Shown: piece by piece, positions 35,002-47,200 of the stretch | Layout: each line of letters begins with the position of its first letter | Position numbering within the stretch: the stretch's first letter is position 1 | NCBI RefSeq assembly: GCF_030272615.1 | Contig: NC_081414.1 | Location: 1,985,501-2,049,500, forward strand | Source: Cryptomeria japonica | Lineage: Eukaryota; Streptophyta; Pinopsida; Cupressales; Cupressaceae | DNA: 64,000 bases | Direction of reading: 5' to 3' | The notes under the pieces: model-generated | The model's database searches: none | What the model was told of the DNA's origin: nothing | The model's input: only the letters and a program-made list of their open reading frames with translations | Made by a program: the position numbers and the translations under genes

Positions 35002-38000
35002 ATGAGTTTTACAACAATAAGCCCTACTTACACTATTCCCATTAGACGAAGCCTTAGAATTAAGTCTTTCCAAGGTTTAATTACTGAGGAGATGGAACCT
35101 AATTTGAATGGCCTCTTTAATGAGGACATGGGTAATTCCTCTAATCCTCTTAATGATGAAGAAGCTCTCCATGAGGTTTCTGTAGAACAACTTTCGAAAT
35201 TGGATAACCAATTTGATGATTTTCGACAATGGATGTCTCAAGAATACCTCGATAGCGAAGCTCTTTCATTAATTGAGGGTCTAAAACATATGGTTCAAAG
35301 TGATAAGAATGGAATTGATATTTTGCGTGGTATTGCACACATTGTGGATTCAAATGTGATGCCGATGAAAAGTTGTGCCGAAACCTTAGGTTATACACAA
35401 CCTCCTACTCAAGTTAATCATTCTATTCCTTTGACGACTTCTATTGCTAGTATACCTACTTTTACATCGAACATAATGACTACTTCAACACAAGACACTC
35501 CTCCTATGATCACCAGTCATGGGGGCAATCCCTCTTCTTCAATCAACCCTCTTCCTTCATTCAATCCAACTTCTTCATTCATTCCTTCAATAAGTGTTCC
35601 TATTATATCACCACAAATGAACATGACGCAAGGGGGCAATCCATTTAACCCTTCCATTCCTCCTTGTAATGTTCCTCCTTTCCAATCATCTCCTATGACT
35701 AACTATCATAGTGTCCCACCACCTTACTCTCTACCTTCTTTCAATAACATAACACCTCCATCACAATCTAACACGTCTAATATGAATTCTTCGACTGAAG
35801 CGACCATTAACAATCTTGCACAAACTGTCTCTTCTTTACAGCAACAAATTGCCTCTATGAATCAATCTAAGTTTAGTGTGCCTACATTTGATGTTGCGAG
35901 CCCACTTTCTCTTGACATTGTTCGAGCTATCCCCCCTAAACATGTTGAAATTCCGCATTTGGAGCTTTATAATGGTAAGGGTGATCCTTTAACACATGTT
36001 AAGACCTTTCAAACAATATGTACTGATTTTGCTTATGACCAAAGGTTGCTTGCAAAACTGTTTACTAGAACATTAAGAGATAAAGCCCTACAATGGTATT
36101 GCTCATTGCCTTCCTATTCTATTACTTCTTTCAAACAACTTGTAAATGCTTTCATTCAACAATTTCAAAACAATATAAGTCCTAAAGTTACTTTGATTGA
36201 TTTAATGCATTGTAAACAAGGTGTTAAAGAAAAAGTGACTGATTTCATTGGCAGATATAAGCATTTGTATGCTCAAATTTCCTTTCCAGTGCCTAACAAT
36301 GATATTCAAAGAATCTTTATTTCTAATTTACAAAAAGATATTAGAGAAAAACTCCTGTTTTCTGAGTTTACTTCTTTCCAACAGTTGTGCGTAACTCTTC
36401 ACAATTATCAACTGACTGTGAGTCAAATGGAACAAGCAAATCCTATGGCTCCGGGTGATAAGGGTGATAGTAGTCAACAACCATTTGGGAAGTTTAAACC
36501 GAATAGAGAGTCCATTAAATTCAATGAAAACATCATCAACAACAATGTGAATGCAGCATCAGGTGTGCCTCCTATTTCTAAGTTTTTCAAGAAAGAAAGA
36601 AAGTTTACTCCTTTGAATGAATCATTGCATAGTATTATGAATAAGTTATTTTAACAAAATGTGCTTACTCTTCCTCCTATAAGGCAAATAGATCCTTCGA
36701 AGATTAATTCACCCTATTTTGATAACAAATCTTTTTGTCAATTTCATCGTCATCCTGGGCATGATACTGAAAAATGTTTTGCTTTAAAAGGTAAAATTCA
36801 AGATTTGATTGATAATAATACTATCTCTATTTCTGGAGTGAATGATAAAGGCAATACATCTGTAGCTCCTCCTAACCAAAATCTTCAGATTTTTACTGAT
36901 CCATTGCCTTCTCATACCTCTAATGCGATTGATACTACTGATTCCTCTGTCTCACCTAATGATCTTGTGTCTATGACTCCGAATGTGATTAACTTTGTGG
37001 AGCAACAGAAAATCCCTAAAGAACCTTCCATCACCTTTGATTCCAGTGAAACTATCAGGGCACCTGATGGTCCTTTATATATAGTTGCAAAAGTCAAGAA
37101 TACACCTTGTCGTGGAGTGCTTATTGATCCTTCTTGTATGGTTAATATCATTACTGAAGAATTTCTTTTTACTTTGCAATTGAATCAAGTGATCTATGAC
37201 AAAACAAATGTGGTTGTGAAACTATTTGATGCATTTTCTTCTCCTGCAGTTGGTTCTATTACATCACCTATTGAGGTCCATAACAAATCCCTTGATGTGG
37301 ACTTTGCTATTATTCCATCGTCCGAACAATTTCGTGTGAAGCTAGGCTATCCTTGGCTATCTTCCATGAAAGCTATTGCTTCTCCTATTCACAAGTGTTT
37401 GAAATTTCCCCATAATGGTGAAGTTGTTATTGTCAATCATAGTCTCTTTAAACCAGCTGAAAGAACTTCTAGCATTCCTATTGATTACTTTTGGCCTAAA
37501 CAAATCCAATCTCTTCCTCCGCGAAGTGATCATCTTTTCAAATCTTATCAAAAGTGGAAAAAAGATATGATCCTGTCTCTAAGTGAACCTAGAACACCCA
37601 AACTTGATATTCCTATCATTCTTGAGAAGGAAGTTCTTCCTTTGAAAGATAAAACCAATGTCTTTCCTCAAGAAGATTCCCAACCCATCCCTATGGATGT
37701 AACTATGCCTATTTCTAATAAACTTCCTAAAAGTAGACCTATACCTCCTCGTCATGATGGACTTGGTCTCCTTCCTAAACCAAATATTCCTCCCTTATAT
37801 GGAGCAGTTCCTCCTCCTTCCTCTTATGGAGAGAAGAGGCCTTCCTCTTCTCCTATTATTCAACCTAAGAGACCACAACCTAAACACCCAAGTGATAAGG
37901 ATGAGAAAATTCCTTCTCCTCAATCTTCGCAACTTCCTACTAAGACTAGACGAAATCGTTCTGCACGTGAACGCCGATGAAAGCGTCATCTTAGAGCTCA

Positions 38001-38400
38001 AGCAGCTGCTTTTCAAACTTTGCAATCCCCAAAAACACCTTCAACTAATATGATTCCATTTTCTCCTCAGCCGACGATTGAGCCGAAATCTCCTAAACAT
38101 AAGATGCATGATGGTCTTGATCCTGTGCGAGTTAAAGATCCTATTTTTATAAATCTTGATGATGATATAGATGAAAATGTTATTCATGATGAAAATGTTA
38201 CTCCTATTCATTCTGATAGTGAGTATGAATATGTTGATGTTGATAACCATTTATCTAATGAATTTTCTAAAGCACTTATCCTAGCTCCTAGACAAGAACA
38301 ACGTGGCTCGGAACATGAACATAGCCCTTGTTTGGATCTTGTGATAGCTCCATCTGCTGTGTTGGATGTTCCTCCTCTAGTGTGTTTCCTACCTTCCTGA
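35002..38400 (+). pseudogene. R4 gag-protease
   Basis: One frame of 1,133 codons with only two internal stops (TAA 36652-36654, TGA 37978-37980). Residues 1-300 are acidic, then Ser/Pro/Thr/Asn-rich. The gag core (Retrotrans_gag) spans about 310-440, with LELYNGKGDPLTHVKTF and LRDKALQWYCSLP. After the first stop comes CQFHRHPGHDTEKC, a histidine-rich zinc-binding motif common in Tat-type elements, then a protease fold with GVLIDPSCMVNIITEEFL, where the usual D-S/G-G is DPS: the catalytic Asp remains but the following residues are unusual. FRVKLGYPWLSSMKAI follows as in this protease group. The C-terminus has a basic Pro-rich part and an acidic tail. Nothing of RT or integrase follows. Confidence 0.85.
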
Positions 38401-39186
38401 AATATTAATCAGCAAGATCGGGGGGTAGATGATGTGCTAGACTAGTTTCATTAGCATAGCAGATTCTCTCCTCCTCTCTTTTGTTACTTCTTCTATGTGT
38501 TATTCTCATTCTTCTATTTGTTGTCCTTAGTGTTGTCTACTTGAGGACGATGCAAAGCATTGAGATCTCTTTTGGTCTCTCTCATGTTGACTCAAAAGAC
38601 ACATGTGTTCCCTTCTTCTAGGTGACCTTCCTTGATTGGGGAATGAAGAACAATTATGCATACATACATATGATATACATGAATTATCATATAGCATACT
38701 GACCCCGAGGAAAGCGAAGTCACCTTGTGCTTTGTGTTTTGTGTCTATTATCCTTGGGCTTATCTCACACTTGGGGGCTAAATACTTGTGATAACGTGCT
38801 CCTTTCTCATCTCTTATATGTATCACTACCTTAAATCAATCACCCCCGGTGAGGCGTGTGCGATCGCTTTAACGTAGGGGGGCATACATCCCGTTCATAT
38901 CTTTTCAAGATACTTGAAAATTTCTTGACAAATTTAGCTTTGCCTTGAAAATTTTTGATATCTTTCTTGCATGACTCATAGTGAGGGAACCTTACTACTG
39001 ACAGTCATGGTTCTCCCTCGTGATCTTTCCTTTTACTTTGTCAATTGAAGTTGTAAGATCCTTAGTCCACTGGGGGCTTGGTATATCTTGCCTTCTTGAC
39101 GTGGTGAAAGTCTTTCAATGTTGTTTCCTTGTACTTTACCGGAAGTATCAGCGTATGCTTATACTCCCGCTAAAGTGGGGGCTAAA
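38401..39186 (+). other. R4 3' untranslated region with repeated purine tracts
   Basis: No coding. Contains ACTTGAGGACGATGCAAAG (about 38540-38558), a phrase typical of the 3' region of plant gypsy elements. TTGGGGGCTAAA (about 38770), ACTGGGGGCTTGG (about 39070) and AAAGTGGGGGCTAAA (39172-39186) are repeated purine tracts; the last adjoins the LTR. Confidence 0.6.
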
Positions 39187-40486
39187 TGTAGCGTCCTAAA
39201 ATTGTGACACTTGCAATTTCAACTACATTTGGGTCTTCACGATGGCGATGCAACACAGAACCTGAATGGAGACCCCGAAACTTGTTCATGACACCAAAAA
39301 CTGTATTTCTCAACACCCTGGCCTGATTCTCCTTGCACCCTGTTGTCCCGGGAGGTGGGACCATGGTGCCTAGTGCCTAGTGCCCTGGTCCTTCAGGACT
39401 AGGGTGCCCAGCGCCCTAGTCCCCCAGGACCATGGCGCCCAGCGCCCTGGTTCCCCAGGACCATGGCGCCCAGCGCCCTGGTCCCTGGCCCTATTTTGGG
39501 CCCGGTCTCTTATGGGGCTTTGGGTCTTTAAGTTTGCAAATTGGAAAATAATCTTCCTAGGTCAGCCTAAGGTCGGGAAAATCAGTCTATCAGCCCTAAT
39601 TGACAAGTATATAAACTACATTTCCTCTCTCAAAAAGGGAGGAGGACATATAGAGGGAAAAAAGGCGGAAACGATATTCAAACATTCAAGCATTCAAGCA
39701 TTCAAGCATTCCTTCAAGCAATTGATCATTCTAAGTCTCCATTCAAGGCTAAGTGTTGCATTCAAGACAAGGATTCAACCATTGAAGAGGAGATCACTTA
39801 CAACACATTACATACTACATACATTATACCTTTGCATGTAAGAATACAAACATTCTTACAACAAGGTATCAGTACTTGTTTACATTACAAACATTTACAT
39901 TTACAACATTCTCATTTCTTGGTTAATTCCAAAACTGGGGTTTGACCTAAAGGCAAACCCCTCATCCCTAACCCCCCAATCGTCCTCTCTTTTCTATGTG
40001 TAGGTTGCAGGTACGCGGCTGTAATTGAAGATCTGGAATCCTTGTGCAGAGACGAACAGATCCCCCTTCGTTTCGCGGATTTTTCGGAGGACCGTGTGCA
40101 CGCCGGGCGCCATCGTCCTGTCAACTTTCGCTCAAATTTGCAGAACAGCACCGTCTCGACATTTTACTGCTAATTCCAGGTCCGCAACTTCATCTCATAT
40201 CCCTATCTCTGTTTATAAGTGAATCTTTCCTACTTTACATGCATTCCTAGTTCAATCCTTCTATCTACATTTCTTTACAAAAGAGGGTATCCTTGATGTC
40301 ACAACCCTTGAAACTCATTTAGAATCCAATCTTGCATTGTGTGGGATTGGATCTTGTGGGTTTCAACCCCTCTTTTGAATGTAAAGTCTCTCCTAAGTGA
40401 AAACCATCAACCCTAGTAACTCTCCCTTCTCTCTCCTTGGAGTTGGGGAGGGGAGAACGACTAGGGTTCGATTTTTCCGCTTTACA
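39187..40486 (+). repeat. R4 3' LTR
   Basis: 1,300 bp, 84 bp longer than the 5' LTR. The excess comes mainly from four tandem GC-rich units at 39358-39488 against one in the 5' LTR; the CATTCAAG array is shorter (three copies at about 39680-39705 against five). TATA box 39608-39615. Motif GGAGGACCGTGTGCAC at 40086-40101. Confidence 0.9.
39358..39488 (+). repeat. Four tandem units of a 31-bp hairpin-forming repeat
   Basis: Units start GGACCATGGCGCC and carry CAGCGCCCTGGT; GGACCA and TGGTCC at the two ends of a unit are complementary, as are GGCGC and GCGCC within. The first unit is about 38 bp with an extra GCCTAGT. Copies 3 and 4 are nearly identical, so the expansion is recent. Confidence 0.8.
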
Positions 40487-40986
40487 GGTACTAAGATGTT
40501 TCAATTTTATTCCAAACTGAAATTTGTGAAATCTCAAATTATAGCCTGGAATAAATTGGTCTTTAAGAATATTTTTCATGCAAAAGAGGCAGTTGCCAAT
40601 GATTTGAAGGTTGTTAATGAGGAGATTATTAGACATGGCACTAATTCCTCCAATAATGATTCTCAAAAGAAATTTCAAGCTTACTAGGAGATCCTTTTCT
40701 CCCGGGTTGAAATCTATTGGCAGAAAAAGTTTCGTGAGGTTTGGCTTAAAGAAGGTGACAGGAATATTGCCTTCTTTCAAGCTGCAGCCAAGCTTAAACA
40801 AGCTGCTTCTAAAATTTTTAGTATTAAGGATTCTAGGTCTGGTATGCCCTTAATTCATATCAGCAGATTAGAGAGGAGGGGGTGTCTATTTTTAAGGAAT
40901 TGTTATCTCCTTCTTTTTCTTCTTCCTCTATGGATCATCATGTGGATTTGCTTTTAGTCTCTATCCCCTCCCTTGTTTCTCATGAG
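40487..40986 (+). pseudogene. LINE L2, piece 4: ORF2 linker before the RT
   Basis: Frame resumes with IIAWNKLVFKNIFHAKE and, after a stop at about 40685, EIYWQKKFREVWLKEGDRN, the conserved 'W.. G+RN..FF' segment between endonuclease and RT of plant LINEs. A frame change occurs near 40850. Ends at ATGAG (40982-40986), the left TSD of R5; the reading frame continues at 63727. Confidence 0.8.
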
Positions 40987-42423
40987 TGTTGGCATATGTG
41001 CAGAGTTTGATGACACGATGATAGTGTATGTTGTCATTGATGTCAATATGCTGAAGTGTGAACCGGTATGATGAAAAGTGAACCGGTATGATGAAGTGTG
41101 AACTGGTATGTTGAAAATTGGCAAGTGAACCAGTATATGCAAAGTTTGTATCAAGGTTTCACTTGATATGACTACCGGTTGGTAGTCTTAGCTTCAGGGT
41201 TTCCGGTTGATGCATTCCAAGTCTGTGCGATTCAACCGACGACATCCTGTGATAAGTTAGCATCAAAATGAAGATTTGACCGTGTTGCCATGTCAGCCTT
41301 GTGCGCATGAAGGATTTACTTGAGGATCTTGCATAAGAAGATTGATTCTATCTACCTCAAGAATGTGCAAAATCTTAGTAAATGGTGGAGAGCACGTGAT
41401 GGATTATCGGCTTTCAGAAGTGGTGAAGAATGGATGATGCAGAACATCTTGAGATTTGTTCAAGATTGTTTTATCCTATGTAATGTGATTAAACGGTTAG
41501 GATTGGACTGACTGTATTGTTAACCTAGATGCTTAGGGTTTTAGGTTTTGGCCACCGACCTAATTGTTATCTATAAGGTCGATGATGTTTTTCATTTGAA
41601 GTTGTTGACAAATGAATGTATGTGAAGTGATTCTTGCCATACCAGAGAAGTGAGTAGAGATCTGTAGAGTGTGATTGCAGAAGTAAAGGAACTAAAGTGG
41701 ATCTGCCTTGGCATTGAGTGTTGTTATCAAATCAGTGTATTACCTGTTGACTTCTAACCATTTCAACAGTTGGAAAATCCCTTTATCGGGTAGCTTTAAT
41801 AGGCATTTTGTAAATCCTTTAAAAGGGTGACTCAAAATCATTGAGTTCTTCAAATCCTCTTGCGAGGTAACCTTCGATAGGGTTTTAACCTCTAAGCGGG
41901 TATTTAGCCATCCCTTAACTAAGTGATCCCTAGCAGGATCGGTCCCTAGCAGAACCTGTTATAAAGTCTTTAACCAGACTAGGCTCCTAACAGAGCGGAC
42001 TTTAGAAGAGTTCAAGAACAATTTGTGGGTATTCATCCCCACTGTGGTTTTTCCCAGTTGGGTTTCCACATGAAAAATCAGTGTGTTATGTGTGATGCTT
42101 TTTCATGTGATGATTTAGTGTTTTTTGTTAAGTGGTAAAGCATGCTGATCTAATGGTTATTGTATTTCTGATGTATTACTTTCTTAAGAATATGGGTGAA
42201 GTTGAAATGAGATATTAGGTTTTGAGAAGTTCTAAGTGTTACTGGTTTATGTCTTTTACAATCTTACTGTGTTTTACTGGTATTATCTTGATTTAGGTTG
42301 ATGATGTTGTTTGCCAGTTAGTACAGTCTTTGCAGTTTAAGTTGTCAGAGAAATTTTTGTCAGTATTGATTCACCCCCCCTCTCAGTACCTGTTGGGTAT
42401 TTACTCTTCATCATTATTCGTCA
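40987..42423 (+). repeat. R5 5' LTR
   Basis: 1,437 bp, TGTTGGCATATG...TTCGTCA. Near the start, GTGAACCGGTATGATGAA-type units of about 19 bp repeat three times, the last diverged (41058-41110). The block TGATTCACCCCCCCTCTCAG lies at 42367-42386. Confidence 0.9.
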
Positions 42424-42425
42424 AT

Positions 42426-42437
42426 TGGTATCAGAGC
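42426..42437 (+). promoter_or_regulatory. R5 primer binding site
   Basis: TGGTATCAGAGC, exact complement of the 3' end of plant initiator-Met tRNA, two bases after the LTR. Confidence 0.9.
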
Positions 42438-42494
42438 ATTCTCCAAGTCCTCAGTGCTTTAAGCTTAACCGCTTGAGGAAAAGATCCTATTCTA

Positions 42495-43360
42495 ATGGTG
42501 AAGAGGGAAGGTCCTAAGTTCAAGAGAGATAACTTTAAGATATGGAAGGATAGAATGAAGATCTACATTAAAATCATGGGTGCTCAACAATGGAACTATG
42601 TTCAGAATAATTATGTTGTCCCTACCAATACTCTCATTGATAATCAAAGAAGAGAAATTCAGGAGAATGGGCAAGTCATGGAATCTCTTATCAGCAGTCT
42701 ATCTGATATTGAGTTTATAGATGTTCAGGATAAAGACAATCCCAAAGATGTATGGGATACTCTGGAGACTATCTATGGTGGTGATGAACATGTGAAGAAA
42801 GCTAAGGAAGAAAGCCTTAGAGGAAAATTTGAAGACATGTGGATGGTTAAAGGAGAGACCATTCAACAATATAGGATAAGAATTAAAACTGTTGTTGGAG
42901 ACATCAAGAGTGCGGGAGGTACAATGGATGATCCCATAGTTGTTAGCAAGGTTTTGAGATCCTTGTTACCTCTCTATGCAATAAGGGTTGCTGCTATTCA
43001 GGAGTTGAGATCTATTGAAAAAACAAAGGTATCCCTAGACTCCATCATTGCTAATTTGACCGCATATGAGCTAAATAGTTATGATGGCAGTGTTCAGAAG
43101 ATTGAATTAGCCTTTAGGGCATCTATTACATCATCTAGAAAGGGAAAAGAAGTTGGTACCAGCCATGAACCTAGACAAAACAAGGATATGGATGATCAGG
43201 AGAGCCTGATGGAATTTGAAGCTCTTCTTGCCAAGAGACTTCCTAAGGGAACTAGAAGATACAGAGGTAAGCTACCTTTGAAATATTTTTCTTGCAATAG
43301 GATAGGACACATTTTTGTCAACTGTCCAAATAAGGATAATAAGGACAAACTAGAGAAGTT
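42495..43360 (+). CDS. R5 gag (N-terminal part of the polyprotein)
   Basis: Open from ATG at 42495 for about 289 codons to the R6 insertion. RDNFKIWKDRMKIYIKIMG is the start of the copia gag core (UBN2 family), followed by the helical region with DTLETIYGG and LRSLLPLYAIRVAAIQEL. The knuckle near residue 265 reads YFSCNRIGHIFVNC; the first Cys of CX2CX4HX4C is Tyr, so metal binding is probably lost. Gag forms the particle that packages the element RNA. R6 inserted about 17 codons after the knuckle at AAGTT (43356-43360). The frame still runs about 35 codons into R6 sequence before a stop. Confidence 0.88.
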
Positions 43361-44265
43361 TGTTAGTGAACAGATTTGTCCCTTTTTTAAAATGATCAAT
43401 TTTGAACTCTGTCGCCTTATTTTAAGGACAAGTGTTTCACTAAACAATTGGGTAAGTGTTGTATAAATCACTTCCCTCTTAATTTTTCATAGGTACAGCT
43501 CCCTATCTTAGTTTTTTAAGGAATGCTTTAAACTATTTAATTTGAATAGTAGCTTTTAACCCGAAAGCATGTAAGGCTGCCTACTTCATTCTTGGATGAG
43601 AGGCCAATATTTCACACATGTTTCCTAAAAAGAAGAAAGTGATTTTTCCTATCTTTTCAATATATGAGATGACAACAACTGAAACAAAGTTCAGTACACC
43701 ATTTCCACAGGTTTAATAAAGAATGAACAGATTTAAGAAACTAAATCTGTCCTCAAACATGAATCTCCTCTAGAAGTAAACAAACACTCAAAGGAAGGAA
43801 TATCAGAAGAAGAATAATTTTCTGTAATGCAAAGATCCTTACTGTTATTTGATTAGATAAACATATGCAAAGACATGTATCTACATAGATTCAAAACACA
43901 CAGATTTTCCTTCTCCCAAGAACAGTATGATCATTCTATATATATATTCTTATGCAACAAAGGCATGAAAATACATGTATAAATCTTTTCCATTCCAGAT
44001 TTAGCAGTCTGATTCTTCCTTCTACAAAATAGAAAATACATAAAACAGAGGGAAAAACCAAAAGTTGGTCATAAAATTTAACCCCCATACTATATATCTT
44101 TCCTTAATTTATAGTTTTAGAACAGGGGAGGTCTCCTTGAAAACTCGACCTCCCCCGTAAACAGTTATGAAACCAACAAGAAGTATTTTGGGACAAATGT
44201 CCTGAAGTCTTTGCATAACCATGAGAAATTACAAGAATAAAGGGAACTGGGCCTAAATCAATGCA

Positions 44266-47200
44266 TTATGCCACTTTTCCATCATCATCATCCTCTCCGC
44301 TTTTGCGAGCATTGTGAGCAGTTGTGAGTTCTTGAACAATGGATTGGTTCGGAACTTTCATCGCGTTGAGCTTTGCCTTCACCGCCTTCTTATTCCACCG
44401 GTGCTTCACCATCTTTTCGGAATGTTTCGGCAGTTGATCATTTCCAATGAAAGTCATAGACTCAATCCTAGCCACCCTGGTTATATCTTCCAGAGTGAAA
44501 TTACCCTTGGCCTTGATCTTCTCCATGTTCATCCAGAAAGACCTGATTGCATCCTGTGTGCTCAACCTATAAATTCCCAATTGCTAATCATGGTCAGGGT
44601 TAACCACCTTGTTATCATTAACTATGTTGCACTGGAGATCCTAAAGTTTGTAAACAGAGGTCTTTGCATCGGTGATCACAGACTTGAAGGTAAGCACTCA
44701 CCACATTATGGTTTTCTTCAGCACAAAAAGCTTACATTCATCTGCCACCAGCTTGATTGAGTGTTCTGTCTAAAACCTGGTAACTCCATATTCTTCTATT
44801 TTGGCAAACAAAGGCAAGATATTCTGCCATTTGTGCTCCTCCTTCTCCCACAACACAAGCTGATTTTGAACTTCGACAATAAGGCCCTGTATTTCATCGC
44901 ATAGCCTTTGGGAGTCGGTAATGTTCTTCTTGCCATCCTTGATTATTCCCTCAATCCATTTCTCCACAGCTTCAGCAATACTCTTGGCCTATTGAACTTG
45001 GCTCATTAGCTTTTTATTTTTTGGTGAAGTTGGGTCAAAGTTCTATGTAGCATGAGATATTGGAAGTACCCCAAGGCAACCAATACTATCGATGAACTGG
45101 GCCAGAACATTTATGTGTCGCTTTAGTTCTCTCTTTTCTCACCCATCCTTCTCCAAACTAGTGAGCATTTTCTTTGCCGATACGTGGAAGAAATGATTGT
45201 CTGTGTCTCTACTCATGTTTCCCAATTCCACCTTTGTGATCTCAAAATCATCAGGGCTAGCCTCCTTGTTTTCATCCTTAGGTTTATATGAGGTGATTTC
45301 AGCAACCCATTTTCCAGTTCCCTCATCATTGTCCAGGCGAGCGGCAGTCTTGAACCTTTTCGGCTTTGGATTCGTCTCTCTGTATTTAATGACCATTTCC
45401 TAAATCGGAATAGTCATGGGAAGAAAACTCCATTTTTTGTTCACTGAGGTGGTCAACCACTTAGGAATTGCACTGGAACCAGTGGTTCCTTTGATCATCT
45501 TGGAAGGTGGCGTCATAGCCATAGTCATCGTATGAGAATCTAGGGGACTAGCAACATCACCGTCCAAGTCTTCAATTTCAAAAATCTGGGCATCAAGAAT
45601 GGTATCTTTCACCCCTGTATCCTTTGCCTGATCCATCTTTCTTTGAGCAGCACTTCGGGACCGGGTATGCCGAGGAGTACAAAAATCCAAAGTTGAATTA
45701 GACCTATGTCTAAGCTGGGGCGACTTATTATCCTTACCTACATGAACAGGCATAGAAGCATTGTTAGAAAGATGTTTTGGTGAAGGTAGAGGATCCTTAT
45801 TACTTCTCACAGAATTAGACTTAACGTCTGATTTCATTGCTTTCTTATTGGCCACCCACACCACGGTCCTTTCCAAAACTCCTTTGGTCCTTAATTGTAT
45901 ATCATCTTTCTCTTCCTCATCCCAGTTAATTGGAGGCATTTCAACTTCTGCACAGGCTAAGTACCCTGGTTTGAATAGCTCTAGATGATCCTCTTTGAGC
46001 CCCTTAGTATCCAACTTTATCTGCAATGAAACAACTTGTTCTAACACCAATCTCATGTTTCCCCTTCTGAATACTTCAAGTTCATCTTTACAATCTTCCT
46101 AGAAATCCTCTAACTGTGGCATGGGAAGGTATGGCATTAGACCAAGACTTCAGGAAAATCCCTTATTATCAAAACCTTTCCTTTTGGGATATAGGGAAAA
46201 ATTGAAATTCTTGAGGTCTGCTCCTATACTCAAAGCATCAGACATTGAACTGCAGGACAACACGCCCAATTGGATGGGAAAATGACCTTCCCATTTGTCC
46301 CTGGGTTGTGCCTTTTTTAATTACAGAGGTTAGTTGCCTGCATATCTCCACTAGAACAAAGCAATCTGAACAGAAGTGAGGGAGCTTGAAGGGCTCCTCT
46401 TCAAAGCCGCCTACCCATATGTAACAGAAGCATGGAAACTGGATATAAAACCTACCAAACCTCTTTATCAAAGTCTGTGCATCTTTGGAGATTATTTTGG
46501 CTTTCATATTCTTCAATTCATGACACAAATCACCTAGAAAAGCATTGTGCACCCTTCTGAAATCCTGTAAAGCTTTATCCTTTTGAAGCATGGGATAGAA
46601 CTCATATACGGGAACATCCTCCTTAGTGAGCTGTTTCGGTATTCCAACCAACTCCTTAACACAAGCCAAACAATACAAGAGATATGAAGACATAAAGAAG
46701 TTCTATTTGAACTGTTTAGCCAAACTCAGTTGTTCTCTCATTGAATCAATAATCAATTCAGCCCAGTCCAAATATTGCTTCCCTTCTAAAACCAGCTGCA
46801 CGTAGCAATAAATCCAGTCGTCGAAGCTATAAGCTTCAGCGAATCCTCTAGCTCAGTGCAACAAAATCATTACATCATGAATGTGAGGCAGCATGTGATT
46901 CTTATTAATATTCTTGGGTAACCTAGAACCACCTCTTTGAGGAACCTTCAACCAGAATTTTGCTACATTGTTTCGGTGTCCGGTTCTGCTTGCTTTGAAC
47001 TAGGTGATTGACTGATCAGGGGAAAAGTTGGAGAACTGGTAATCAGGTATCTTGAAGACTGAGGAAATTACTTCATGATTTATGGCAAGAAGGGTTTCAC
47101 CATTGTCTCTCCTAATGGTTTCAGACACTGGGTCGTATCTAGCAATACATTCCCAAATCAATTATGGGCAAGGAATGGCTGGGGGAAAAGTTGCGGCTTG

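Larger units (their letters stand above)
32601..40486 (+). mobile_element. R4: Ty3/gypsy Tat-like element with gag and protease only
   Basis: LTRs 32601-33816 and 39187-40486, both TGTAGCGTCCTAAAATTG...CCGCTTTACA. TSD GGTAT/GGTAC (32596-32600 and 40487-40491), one mismatch. Primer site TGGTGAACCCGACGTGAACA at 33820-33839 (tRNA not assigned). The purine tract AAAGTGGGGGCTAAA touches the 3' LTR. One frame encodes gag and a protease-like domain; RT, RNase H and integrase are absent, so it is non-autonomous (TR-GAG-like). It splits the LINE endonuclease from its RT; taking it out restores the LINE frame. Confidence 0.9.

Noticed and set aside
44314..44760. 148-codon + strand frame, with a homologue at 55388-55834
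   Set aside because: Conserved in both LTRs of R6 only because it is antisense to the LTR frame; motif content is on the minus strand.
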